Below are positions 15,521 to 22,354 of a stretch of 36,769 nt of DNA, one piece after another. The stretch spans positions 1-36,769 of the forward strand of contig SFEB01000006.1 in assembly GCA_004558105.1 (NCBI GenBank), given 5' to 3'. This DNA is from Clostridiales bacterium. GTDB lineage: Bacteria; Bacillota; Clostridia; Christensenellales; CAG-314. Below the pieces are notes generated by a model. It ran no database searches, was not told the DNA's origin, and was given only the letters and a program-made list of their open reading frames with translations. Both the position numbers and the translations under genes were made by a program. Numbering within the stretch: the first letter of the stretch is position 1; each line of letters starts with the position of its first letter.

Positions 15521-16648
15521 TCAGCCGTCGATTTTTTTAATAAAACAACGGTGGCGTTTGTGCTGGGTAGTATCGAAAGACTTCCACTGATTGATAATGT
15601 TGGAGTTTGTTTCTAGATTCAGGTTGGTTTCAGCGTGTTCTATGTTTTGTTCGCGCATGGATTTTATTACCTTGGCGATGAGAAGCGAACTTATGCCTTT
15701 GCGAGCGTATTCAGGCAGAACGCCGATAAGTCCCAAATCGAAAACTTTCGGTTGTTTTATTGCTTTTAACAACCTGAACAAAGTCGGAACGGTGAGGTGT
15801 CCGCCTGACTTTTGAACCGCCTTTGCAATAGAAGGGAAAAAGATTCCAAAACATACGATTCGGTCGTTTTCGTCCAAAATAACCATTACGTTCTTTACGT
15901 TGACGATAAGTTTAAAGTTGTCTATCATCATCTTTTTCATTCCGTCGGTAAAGGGAACGGTGCCGTAAATATCGACGTAAGTACTGTCAAGAATTTCAAA
16001 AAATCCGTCGCTGTACCTTTTTATAAAGTCTTTGGTGTTTTTGGCAGGACCGATATGAAGGTTGTATTTTTTCATCATGAGTCCGCTAAGGCGTTCCAGA
16101 CGGTCGTTTTGTTCTTTTGGTGCGCGCAGTTGAAACCCTACCCAGTCAACTTCTTTGGCGTAACCGCAGTTTTCTATCAGACGTTGATAATAATCGTAAT
16201 TGTATTGTTCTTCAAAGGTGGCGAGGTAGTTGAAGCCTTCTATCAACAGACCTTCACGTTCCAGGTCCGAAAAGCCCAAAGGTCCGCAGACTGTGTCCAT
16301 GCCTTTGCTTTTTGCCCATTTTTCCACCGCATCAAAAAGAGCGTCGGCAACCCGTTGGTCGTCAATGGCGTCGAAACGCGTAAAGCGAACGCGTTTTTCG
16401 TTATTTTTCTCGTTACTCGCGCGTTGAATGATACCGCTTATTCTTCCGACTATTTTTCCCGTGTCGTCGTAGGCGTTAAAATACACCGCTTCCGCCTGAT
16501 CGAGATAAACGTAGTCGCTGCGAAAAATTTTTTTCTCGTCACTGTATAGAGGCGGAACGTAATACGGGTTGTTTTTGTATAATTTCAGCGGAAAATCGAG
16601 AAATTCTTTTTGTTCTTTTTTTGTTTTTACTGCTTTTACAGTTATCAA
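15521..16648 (-). CDS. Large GNAT-type acetyltransferase
   Basis: 375 residues. The N-terminal half contains KNNPYYVPPLYSDEKKIF and GKIVGRISGIIQRASNEK, and a CGPLGFSDLEREGLLIEGFN motif. The C-terminal part has DLGLIGVLPEYARKGISSLLIAKVIKSM, an acetyl-CoA binding GNAT core with R-K-G. The layout resembles the E. coli YghO type of long GNAT protein, whose substrate I do not know. The start is TTG at 16648, eight bases after GGAGG; longer ORFs reach back into degV and lack an SD. It lies 17 bases after degV and is probably co-transcribed. Confidence 0.78.
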   Translation of the reverse strand: MITVKAVKTKKEQKEFLDFPLKLYKNNPYYVPPLYSDEKKIFRSDYVYLDQAEAVYFNAYDDTGKIVGRISGIIQRASNEKNNEKRVRFTRFDAIDDQRVADALFDAVEKWAKSKGMDTVCGPLGFSDLEREGLLIEGFNYLATFEEQYNYDYYQRLIENCGYAKEVDWVGFQLRAPKEQNDRLERLSGLMMKKYNLHIGPAKNTKDFIKRYSDGFFEILDSTYVDIYGTVPFTDGMKKMMIDNFKLIVNVKNVMVILDENDRIVCFGIFFPSIAKAVQKSGGHLTVPTLFRLLKAIKQPKVFDLGLIGVLPEYARKGISSLLIAKVIKSMREQNIEHAETNLNLETNSNIINQWKSFDTTQHKRHRCFIKKIDG

Positions 16649-16665
16649 AAATTTACCCTCCGTTT

Positions 16666-17535
16666 TTATCTGCGCTTTGCGTGGAAGGTTACGCCGATGC
16701 AGTCGGGACCGCAATGGCTGCCTGCCGTGGGATTTACCACGCAATACTCTATGGGCAGGTCGTTGCCCAGACGTTCTTTTAGCATTGTCGCAAGTTTTTG
16801 CGCGAGAGGGAGGCAGTCGGCGTGACCGATGATGACTCTGTGATTTTTAATATCGTCGGCAAGTTCTTCTACGAAATCGACGATTTTTCTCAGTGTCGCC
16901 TTCTCGCCTCTGACCTTGCAAATGGTAGTCATAACGCCTTTTCCCGTCATGGTTAAAACAGGGTGAATACCTATGAGAGTGCCTGCGACGGCAGAAAGAT
17001 TGCTTATTCTTCCGCTACGGGCGAAAAACCTGAGGTCGCTGGCGTAAAAATACACGGCGTAATGATCGACTTCCGTCTTTGCCCAATCGAGTACGTATTC
17101 TAAAGACTTACCCTGTTTAAACAGGTCGCCGATGGCTTTTACGATGTTGTAACTGCAAATGGTGATGGCTTTTGTGTCTATGGAATAATATTTGCGTTCG
17201 GGATATTTATTCTTTAAAATTTCCAGCGCTTTGTTGAGATTGTCGAAAGTACAACTCATGGCTGCGGAAAAATGAATGTAAAGTATATCGTTTCCTGCTG
17301 CAAATTCCGGTTCGAAATAATTCAAATACTCTTCCGCGCTGATAGCGGAAGTATGAGGCATAACGCCGTCGCGGAGTTGCTGATAAAAAGCGTGACTGTC
17401 AAATTTGTCAAAGTCTACGTACGGTTTGATTTCTTTTTCTTTAAGAACGTAAGGCATGCTGATGAGTTTAAATCCGTACTCTTTGGCGTCCTGCGGCGTA
17501 AAATCGGTATCGGTGTCGGTAAACATCGTTAACAT
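16666..17535 (-). CDS. DegV family fatty-acid-binding protein
   Basis: 289 residues. The N-terminus MLTMFTDTDTDFTPQDAKEYGFKLISMPYVL and later DGVMPHTSAISAEEYLNYF, SAAMSCTFDNLNKALEILK and YFYASDLRFFARSGRIS correspond to conserved DegV regions. DegV/FakB proteins bind a fatty acid for phosphorylation by FakA kinase, feeding exogenous fatty acids into phospholipids. No fakA is in the window. An AGGAG SD eight bases before the ATG sets the start. Two inverted repeats lie in the promoter region. It probably heads an operon with the GNAT gene. Confidence 0.88.
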   Translation of the reverse strand: MLTMFTDTDTDFTPQDAKEYGFKLISMPYVLKEKEIKPYVDFDKFDSHAFYQQLRDGVMPHTSAISAEEYLNYFEPEFAAGNDILYIHFSAAMSCTFDNLNKALEILKNKYPERKYYSIDTKAITICSYNIVKAIGDLFKQGKSLEYVLDWAKTEVDHYAVYFYASDLRFFARSGRISNLSAVAGTLIGIHPVLTMTGKGVMTTICKVRGEKATLRKIVDFVEELADDIKNHRVIIGHADCLPLAQKLATMLKERLGNDLPIEYCVVNPTAGSHCGPDCIGVTFHAKRR

Positions 17536-17561
17536 AGCAATATCTCCTTTGTTTTTTTGTC

Positions 17562-17611
17562 ATTATAACATACTTTTGTGAAAATACAAAAGTTTTTGTC
17601 TACATTTGTAG
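17562..17611 (-). promoter_or_regulatory. degV promoter with two inverted repeats
   Basis: On the minus strand TATAAT lies at 17567-17562. An inverted repeat with 8-bp arms (ACTTTTGT/ACAAAAGT, 17572-17593) covers the expected -35 position. A second with 5-bp arms (CTACA/TGTAG, 17600-17611) lies just upstream. The placement suits repressor or activator sites; the binding protein is unknown. Confidence 0.55.
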
Positions 17612-17652
17612 AAAGAGTGGTCAAAAACGACTATTTTGTAACGACTGTTAAT

Positions 17653-17686
17653 AAAAAAAGAGGCGTAGCTTTCAACCACGCCTCTT
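17653..17686 (-). terminator. Intrinsic terminator of thiT
   Basis: On the minus strand AAGAGGCGT pairs with ACGCCTCTT and is followed by a T7 run. It lies downstream of the thiT stop. Confidence 0.9.
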
Positions 17687-17707
17687 AATATTCGGTAAAT
17701 CAACGGA

Positions 17708-18394
17708 TTAAGCCTGTTGAGTCGGTTGTTCCGTCGGATGCATAACGCGTTTGAGAGCGTTAAAGCCGGGACTTACGACCAACGCCACGAGCAATACGAT
17801 GCAAATTGCCGCGTCGAGAGGAACGTAAGAGCATTGGTAGATAAAGTTAGCCTTCCATATCGCACCGGCAGTCATATCCGTACCGGCGTAGAACAAGAAT
17901 CCCGAGCAGAAGTGCATAATGAATCTGAACACGAACGCAAGCACTGCGCCGATAATGAGAGCGGCTTTGGGCTTGTTTTTCATGACGATTCCCATCACGC
18001 CTGCGAAGGCTACGCCTGCGAACGCCAGAGGATAATCCAGGAAGAACGACAAAGGCGAAATAACGTAAGCCGATTCTACGAATTGCAACAAACCGTGAAC
18101 GAGACCGACGATAAGTCCTTTATACGGGCCGAAGAAATAGGCGTAAAGGATAATGGGCAACATACTCGCAACGGTAATGCTTCCGCCGTTGGCGTTGACC
18201 TTAAACTTTACGAAGGACAGCGCGAAAGAGAGCGCGATGGATACGCCGGCAAAAGCGATACTGCGAGTGTCCATTTTTTTGTTGCAAGCGGATAAAACAA
18301 CCAGAACAAGCAACAAGAGAACGATTGTGCCGATAGAAATTACCGTTGCGGTAGTTTCGGTCATCTCGGCAAAACAAAGAGCAAAAGTTGTCAT
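17708..18394 (-). CDS. thiT: Thiamine ECF transporter S component ThiT
   Basis: 228 residues with about six to seven membrane spans. Conserved ThiT signatures include SIALSFALSFVKF near residue 55, GGSITVASMLPIILYAYFFGPYKGLIVGLVHGLLQF (~70-105), and SPLSFFLDYPLAFAGVAFAG. ThiT binds thiamine for a group II ECF transporter. The TPP riboswitch upstream on the same strand supports the substrate. It has an extra N-terminal hydrophobic segment (~11-37) compared with short homologues. SD AGGAGG precedes the ATG. No energising ECF genes are nearby. Confidence 0.93.
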   Translation of the reverse strand: MTTFALCFAEMTETTATVISIGTIVLLLLVLVVLSACNKKMDTRSIAFAGVSIALSFALSFVKFKVNANGGSITVASMLPIILYAYFFGPYKGLIVGLVHGLLQFVESAYVISPLSFFLDYPLAFAGVAFAGVMGIVMKNKPKAALIIGAVLAFVFRFIMHFCSGFLFYAGTDMTAGAIWKANFIYQCSYVPLDAAICIVLLVALVVSPGFNALKRVMHPTEQPTQQA

Positions 18395-18427
18395 AATATT
18401 TTACCTCCTTTTTATGACAAATTCCGC

Positions 18428-18454
18428 AAAAAAAGTCCTACACTTTCGTAGGAC
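18428..18454 (-). terminator. TPP riboswitch terminator
   Basis: On the minus strand GTCCTAC pairs with GTAGGAC across a short loop and runs into seven Ts. It lies between the aptamer and the thiT SD and is the expression platform. Confidence 0.9.
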
Positions 18455-18475
18455 CAAAACGCTAAAAAACAGTTA

Positions 18476-18541
18476 TTCTCCCTACGCAAGCATTACCTTG
18501 ACAGGTTCGAGGGGTATAATCTCAGCCTTGCGGCACCCCCA
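18476..18541 (-). ncRNA. TPP riboswitch (THI element)
   Basis: On the minus strand the conserved blocks GGGGTGCCGC, GGCTGAGATTATACCC, GAACCTG and TAATGCTTGCGTAGGGA appear in order. This is the thiamine pyrophosphate aptamer, which represses downstream expression when thiamine is ample. It precedes thiT. Confidence 0.96.
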
Positions 18542-18683
18542 ATAAAAGTGCAAACCCTTTTTGCGACCTTAATGTATCACTTTTATTCGGCGTTGTCAAG
18601 GAAAAACGAGCGTTTTTAAAAAAACTGTTTTCAAAACCGAGTATTTTTTCAAATTATATGGTAGAATATATTCGGGAAAGATT

Positions 18684-19256
18684 ATGGATAAATTTTTTGC
18701 GTTTCTTTATCGGACAAAATATATCAACCGCTGGGGACTTATGCGCAACACCGAAAAAGAGAACCTCATGGAACATTCTTTTTTGACGGCAGTCGTTGCG
18801 CATGCGCTTGCCGAAATTTCCAACGCGTTTTTCGGTAACCGTCTCGATGCCGAGAGAATAGCCGCGAAGGCGTTGTTTCACGACGTCAGCGAAATTTTTA
18901 CGGGAGACATGCCCACCCCGGTAAAGTACCTTAATCCCGATTTAAAGCAGAATTATAAGGCTGTGGAAAAACTTGCGGCAGACAAACTTGTCGAACAATT
19001 GCCGGAAAAACTTCAATCCGTCTATGCCGATTTGCTGGACGAGGGCGGAGAAGAGCACGTTTTCGTCAAGTACGCCGACAAACTTTGCGCCTATATAAAG
19101 TGCGTTAAAGAGGTTCAGTTCGGCAATACGGAATTTGTCAGCGCAAAGGCAAGTATTTTTAAAGAATTGAAAGGGTACGACAGCAGGGAAGTGGATTATT
19201 TTCTCGACAACTGCATCGAAGCGTTCACTCTGACGTTGGACGAACTGAGATTATGA
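18684..19256 (+). CDS. yfbR: 5'-deoxynucleotidase YfbR (HD domain)
   Basis: 190 residues resembling E. coli YfbR over nearly the whole length. NRWGLMRN (15-22) and MEHSF (29-33) supply a metal-binding His (H31), the HD pair is H66-D67 followed by SE, and FTGDMPTPVKY (72-82) is diagnostic. Later ADKLCAYIKC and NTEFVSAK also match. YfbR removes the 5' phosphate from deoxynucleoside monophosphates and helps control dNTP pools. An SD-like GGGAAAG precedes the ATG. The stop overlaps the next gene as ATGA, so it is translationally coupled to a degenerate ABC protein. Confidence 0.93.
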   Translation: MDKFFAFLYRTKYINRWGLMRNTEKENLMEHSFLTAVVAHALAEISNAFFGNRLDAERIAAKALFHDVSEIFTGDMPTPVKYLNPDLKQNYKAVEKLAADKLVEQLPEKLQSVYADLLDEGGEEHVFVKYADKLCAYIKCVKEVQFGNTEFVSAKASIFKELKGYDSREVDYFLDNCIEAFTLTLDELRL

Positions 19257-19876
19257 GTTTAATCAAAGTAGTCGACGCGGCTTACAAATATCACTACGAC
19301 GACACGTTCGTATTTACCGATTTGACGTTTTCAGTGGACACGGGTGACGTTTGCACCTTGTTGATTGACAAATTCGGCGGTAAGACGACTTTGGCAAAAG
19401 TGTTGGTGGGGTTATTGAAGCTTACGAAAGGAGAAATCCTTTTCAACGGGCAACCTCTCGATCTTGTTCCGCCGGAAAGGAGAAATTTTGCCTATATCGC
19501 TTATCCCACTTTGTATCTTACCGGCACTACCTTAAAGAACGTAGCGCACGGATTGAGATTGAGAAAGGTTTCACGAAAAAACGCATACATGGTGGCACGC
19601 CAACGTGCGGAAGAGTACGGATTGGGCGATTACCTTAACGTGAAGGTGAAAAAACTCAGCGAATTAAATCGGATGCGTCTCGCATTTGCCCGCGCTTTTT
19701 GCAGAGAAGTAAAGTTGCTTATCGTTGACGGATGTTTTGGCGTCAATGAGGAAACGGATAATTTTCTTAAAACGCAGATTGAGCAAAAATCGGCAGACGG
19801 GTGCGCGGTTTTAGTGCTTGCAAGCGATAAAAAATATGCTTCAGGCAAGGTCTACGACTTTTTGCCCGAGTATTGA
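19253..19876 (+). CDS. Degenerate ABC-type ATPase (pseudo-ATPase)
   Basis: 207 residues with an ABC ATPase outline but eroded motifs. The Walker A position reads IDKFGGKTT (38-46), keeping G43-K44-T45 but losing two glycines. The Q-loop Gln is a Tyr. The signature is LSELN (135-139) instead of LSGGQ. The Walker B region LLIVDGCFG has Gly where the catalytic Glu belongs, and the switch His is a Ser in ASDKK. ATP hydrolysis is therefore doubtful, though nucleotide binding may remain. The frame is intact and overlaps yfbR by four bases. No permease gene is adjacent. Function unknown. Confidence 0.8.
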   Translation: MSLIKVVDAAYKYHYDDTFVFTDLTFSVDTGDVCTLLIDKFGGKTTLAKVLVGLLKLTKGEILFNGQPLDLVPPERRNFAYIAYPTLYLTGTTLKNVAHGLRLRKVSRKNAYMVARQRAEEYGLGDYLNVKVKKLSELNRMRLAFARAFCREVKLLIVDGCFGVNEETDNFLKTQIEQKSADGCAVLVLASDKKYASGKVYDFLPEY

Positions 19877-19905
19877 GACAGGTGATACATCAAGGAGGTA
19901 ACAGA

Positions 19906-21360
19906 ATGGATTTTTTTGACGAAGAATATAACAAACAACGGGTGATAGACAACAGCGTCAGTTACAACAACCCGCCCCCTCAACCGCAGCGTGCAAAAAA
20001 CAGAGTACTGCAAACGATACTTACCATAGTAGCGTTCGTCGCGGTTTTTGTGGTAGGTATTGTTCTCGGCCAGGTGGTAAAAACCCGTGACACCGAGATT
20101 TTAGAAGACGTGATGCAGACCTTTAAGGATTCAAGCATATACTACGACGACGAAACGTGGGAAGAGATAAAAGCCAAAATGTTGGTTAACGCCGGCACGG
20201 GAATGTTGCAAACCGTGGATAAATTCGGTTTTCTTATGGGTCCGGAACAGCTTTATGACGTCTATTATCCTTCGTCAGATTCGGTCACTGCCACTTACGG
20301 AATCAATTTTATCGATACTACGACGGGATATTACGTGCACAGCCTTTCTTACGGCAGCGGTGCGTACGTCAGCGGATTAAAAGTAGGCGATATGGTCATT
20401 CTGATAACCAAAAACGGCACTACCATAGACGTGAGGAATTCTTCAGCAAAAGAAATACAGGAGATGCTGTCGGGCGATTACGGCACGACGGTGACGTTTA
20501 CGGTCATCCGCGGTATTAACACGGCGCAGGTAAGCGAAGATTTGTCCGTTTTGACCGTGACCGTTACGAAACAAGAGTACGAAAATAATTTCGTAGATTA
20601 TTATTTCGGTTCTTCTCATACCGACATTACGGACGCCGCATTGATTTCGCGACTTAACCTTACGGAACTTGACGGTACGAACGTGGGTTATATCAAACTT
20701 AACAGTTTCGAATCCGTTTACGAAAACGAAAAAGTAGTCGATTCTTCTTCCGGACAGTTCGCAAATGCCATGAGCGTATTCAGGACCGTTTACGGCGGAA
20801 ACGGAAAACTTATTCTTGACCTTACGGGCAACCTCGGAGGAGACATCAGCGAGGCGACTGCGATTGCCTCTTATCTTATATATGACTTTGAAAACCCGAC
20901 CGCCGATAAACTACTCGTGACTACGTTGAAAGGTCAGGGCGGCAGTAAAATCAACGATTATTATACGGACAACGTATATTTTGACGAGTATTTCAACGTC
21001 GAGGCGGCGAGAACCGATAAACCTATAGTTGTTGTTACGGACGGCAATTCTGCGAGTGCAAGCGAACTTCTTCTCGGTTGTTTGCTCGACTACGGCACGG
21101 CAACGCAAATAGGTGCGAAGAGTTACGGCAAAGGAATTGCTCAAACCGTCGCTTTGCTTCCGACCTACACGGGAACGTTTGTTCGCAACGGGGAGGAAAT
21201 CAGGTTTTATTACGGCGTATATTATACCGTTGCACAATACTTTTCTGCGGTTACTAACACCAATATACACGGTGTCGGTTACGTTCCTACAACGGAAAAC
21301 CTCGTTGACACTACCGATTATACGGCGATATTATCGAAAGCAAAAGGAATATTGATTTAA
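19906..21360 (+). CDS. Membrane-anchored S41 (C-terminal processing) peptidase
   Basis: 484 residues. A Pro/Gln-rich cytoplasmic N-terminus leads to one membrane span (~34-58). A PDZ-like domain (~130-225) is followed by the S41 catalytic domain. The catalytic Ser is probably S384 in NSASASELL, with Lys K409 in SYGKG. This 25-residue spacing agrees with tail-specific proteases of the Prc/Ctp type. The ATG at 19906 follows AAGGAGG; an upstream TTG at 19873 was rejected. It is the third gene of the yfbR operon. It probably cleaves extracytoplasmic proteins; the target is unknown. Confidence 0.9.
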   Translation: MDFFDEEYNKQRVIDNSVSYNNPPPQPQRAKNRVLQTILTIVAFVAVFVVGIVLGQVVKTRDTEILEDVMQTFKDSSIYYDDETWEEIKAKMLVNAGTGMLQTVDKFGFLMGPEQLYDVYYPSSDSVTATYGINFIDTTTGYYVHSLSYGSGAYVSGLKVGDMVILITKNGTTIDVRNSSAKEIQEMLSGDYGTTVTFTVIRGINTAQVSEDLSVLTVTVTKQEYENNFVDYYFGSSHTDITDAALISRLNLTELDGTNVGYIKLNSFESVYENEKVVDSSSGQFANAMSVFRTVYGGNGKLILDLTGNLGGDISEATAIASYLIYDFENPTADKLLVTTLKGQGGSKINDYYTDNVYFDEYFNVEAARTDKPIVVVTDGNSASASELLLGCLLDYGTATQIGAKSYGKGIAQTVALLPTYTGTFVRNGEEIRFYYGVYYTVAQYFSAVTNTNIHGVGYVPTTENLVDTTDYTAILSKAKGILI

Positions 21361-21450
21361 CTCGAAAAAAATAAAAATAAGACGAAGATAGCGGAATTTT
21401 TATAAAAAAACTTGATAATCCACGCGTTTTGTGCTATTATTTTCAGGTGT

Positions 21451-21534
21451 GCGACCATGGCGAAACTGGCAGACGCGATAGACTTAGGATCTATTGTCAC
21501 AGACGTGGGGGTTCAAGTCCCTTTGGTCGCACCA
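21451..21534 (+). tRNA. tRNA-Leu (UAG)
   Basis: Acceptor GCGACCA pairs with TGGTCGC and the CCA end is encoded. The anticodon loop CTTAGGA gives anticodon UAG. The long variable arm and a T-loop GTTCAAGTC support leucine. Confidence 0.93.
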
Positions 21535-21544
21535 GATAAAAATA

Positions 21545-21572
21545 AAACGAACCTTTTCGGGTTCGTTTTTTT
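21545..21572 (+). terminator. Terminator after tRNA-Leu
   Basis: AACGAACC pairs with GGTTCGTT and is followed by more Ts. Confidence 0.88.
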
Positions 21573-21574
21573 AT

Positions 21575-21687
21575 ACAATTTTATAAAAAGTACAATAAAT
21601 AAGAAAACGTAAGAAAAGTTAAAAAACGGACTTACGACAAAAAGAACGAAGCAGGCTATGATATTCGTTTAATTTTTCGGATAGTTT
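21575..21687. other. Intergenic AT-rich stretch without a recognised gene
   Basis: I see no supported coding frame, RNA or clear promoter here. It lies between the tRNA-Leu terminator and the first 88-bp direct repeat. The whole interval from tRNA-Leu to tRNA-Ile (about 480 bases) contains only terminators and repeats. Confidence 0.6.
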
Positions 21688-21775
21688 AACCCAAGGTGGC
21701 GGTCGGTGGTAAAAGACAAGAAAAAAAGCATCACGCAACAGTGATGCTATTTGTTGGTAGGATTGAGTGGACTCG
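21688..21775. repeat. 88-bp direct repeat, distal copy (tRNA-Ile 3' end)
   Basis: Identical by eye to 21947-22034, offset by 259 bases. It contains the tRNA terminator hairpin and the last 21 bases of tRNA-Ile including CCA, but here the tRNA sequence stops and is replaced by unrelated DNA. It is a pseudo-tRNA end like the att duplications left by integrated elements. Confidence 0.9.
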
Positions 21776-21816
21776 TAAGGAGCACGGCTAACGGAGACGG
21801 GCAGAGCGACGGAGCA

Positions 21817-21951
21817 GCGATTGTTACGGCAAAGCCGTCAATCGCGTCACCCCGACCCCCACTTAAGCAAAGCAAAGCTTTGCAATGCTACGCAACAGGG
21901 TACCCTGAAGATATCGCATTCTGCGATATCGGGTTTAGCGTTGCTAAACCC
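21817..21951. repeat. Array of five adjacent hairpins/palindromes
   Basis: In order: a 12-bp bulged stem closing on ACGGC-AAA-GCCGT (21817-21845); a palindrome centred on GCAAAGCTTTGC (21866-21889); a perfect 12-bp palindrome CAGGGTACCCTG (21896-21907); GATATCGC/GCGATATC (21910-21930); and GGGTTTAGC-GTT-GCTAAACCC (21931-21951). They follow one another with little spacing. The block from the second hairpin on is bracketed by imperfect inverted sequences near 21848-21865 and 21950-21968. No coding potential. Confidence 0.75.
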
Positions 21952-22034
21952 AAGGTGGCGGTCGGTGGTAAAAGACAAGAAAAAAAGCATCACGCAACAG
22001 TGATGCTATTTGTTGGTAGGATTGAGTGGACTCG
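21947..22034. repeat. 88-bp direct repeat, proximal copy (in tRNA-Ile)
   Basis: Second copy of the repeat, continuous with the intact tRNA-Ile gene. See the copy at 21688-21775. Confidence 0.9.
21979..22007 (-). terminator. Terminator of the tRNA-Ala-Ile unit
   Basis: On the minus strand AGCATCAC pairs with GTGATGCT and runs into seven Ts. It lies seven bases beyond the CCA of tRNA-Ile and is duplicated in the distal repeat copy. Confidence 0.9.
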
Positions 22035-22090
22035 AACCACCGACCCCCACCTTATCAGGGTGGTGCTCTAACCGACTGAGCTACAATCCT
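22014..22090 (-). tRNA. tRNA-Ile (GAU)
   Basis: On the minus strand acceptor AGGATTG pairs with CAATCCT, CCA is encoded, and the anticodon loop CTGATAA gives GAU. It lies seven bases downstream of tRNA-Ala in one transcript. An Ile(GAU)-Ala(UGC) pair is usually found in rRNA spacers, but no rRNA is seen here. Confidence 0.95.
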
Positions 22091-22097
22091 ATATACT

Positions 22098-22173
22098 TGG
22101 TGGAGATAATCGGATTCGAACCGATGACCCCTTGCTTGCAAAGCAAGTGCTCTTCCAGCTGAGCTATACCCCC
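22098..22173 (-). tRNA. tRNA-Ala (UGC)
   Basis: On the minus strand acceptor GGGGGTA pairs, with two wobbles, with TATCTCC. The CCA end is encoded. The loop TTTGCAA gives anticodon UGC. Confidence 0.95.
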
Positions 22174-22203
22174 TCAACGACGTCAGTCATTCAACGCTTG
22201 AAT

Positions 22204-22232
22204 ATAATATCACTTTCGCCCCGACTTGTCAA
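22204..22232 (-). promoter_or_regulatory. Promoter of tRNA-Ala-Ile
   Basis: On the minus strand TTGACA (22232-22227), a 17-base spacer and TATTAT (22209-22204). It starts about 30 bases upstream of tRNA-Ala. Confidence 0.85.
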
Positions 22233-22294
22233 ACATTTTGTTACAAAAAATATAAATTATTTTAAAAATATTTTTCAAAACCCCTCAATAAAAC

Positions 22295-22323
22295 TTGAAA
22301 AAAAATATAATTTGTTTTATACT
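22295..22323 (+). promoter_or_regulatory. Promoter of the PPi-phosphofructokinase gene
   Basis: TTGAAA (22295-22300), a 17-base spacer and TATACT (22318-22323). The leader carries GGGAGGA before the ATG at 22355. Confidence 0.8.
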
Positions 22324-22354
22324 ACGTATAGTCTCTGTTTGGGAGGATAGAAAA

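Noticed and set aside
15812..16549. 245-residue plus-strand ORF
   Set aside because: Antisense shadow of the large GNAT gene, with no SD and no recognisable domain.
16649..16744. N-terminal extension of the large GNAT protein
   Set aside because: Overlaps the end of degV, lacks an SD, and contains the GGAGGG SD for the TTG at 16648.
19253..19876. ECF transporter energising ATPase for the three S components
   Set aside because: Nucleotide-site motifs are degenerate and no T component is adjacent.
19873..19905. TTG-started N-terminal extension of the S41 peptidase
   Set aside because: AAGGAGG lies inside this extension and just before the ATG at 19906, so the shorter start is better.
21817..21951. 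CRISPR array
   Set aside because: The hairpins are not copies of one repeat and there are no regular spacers or cas genes.
21751..22071. 106-residue plus-strand ORF
   Set aside because: Runs through the repeats and tRNA-Ile; its sequence is a by-product of these elements.
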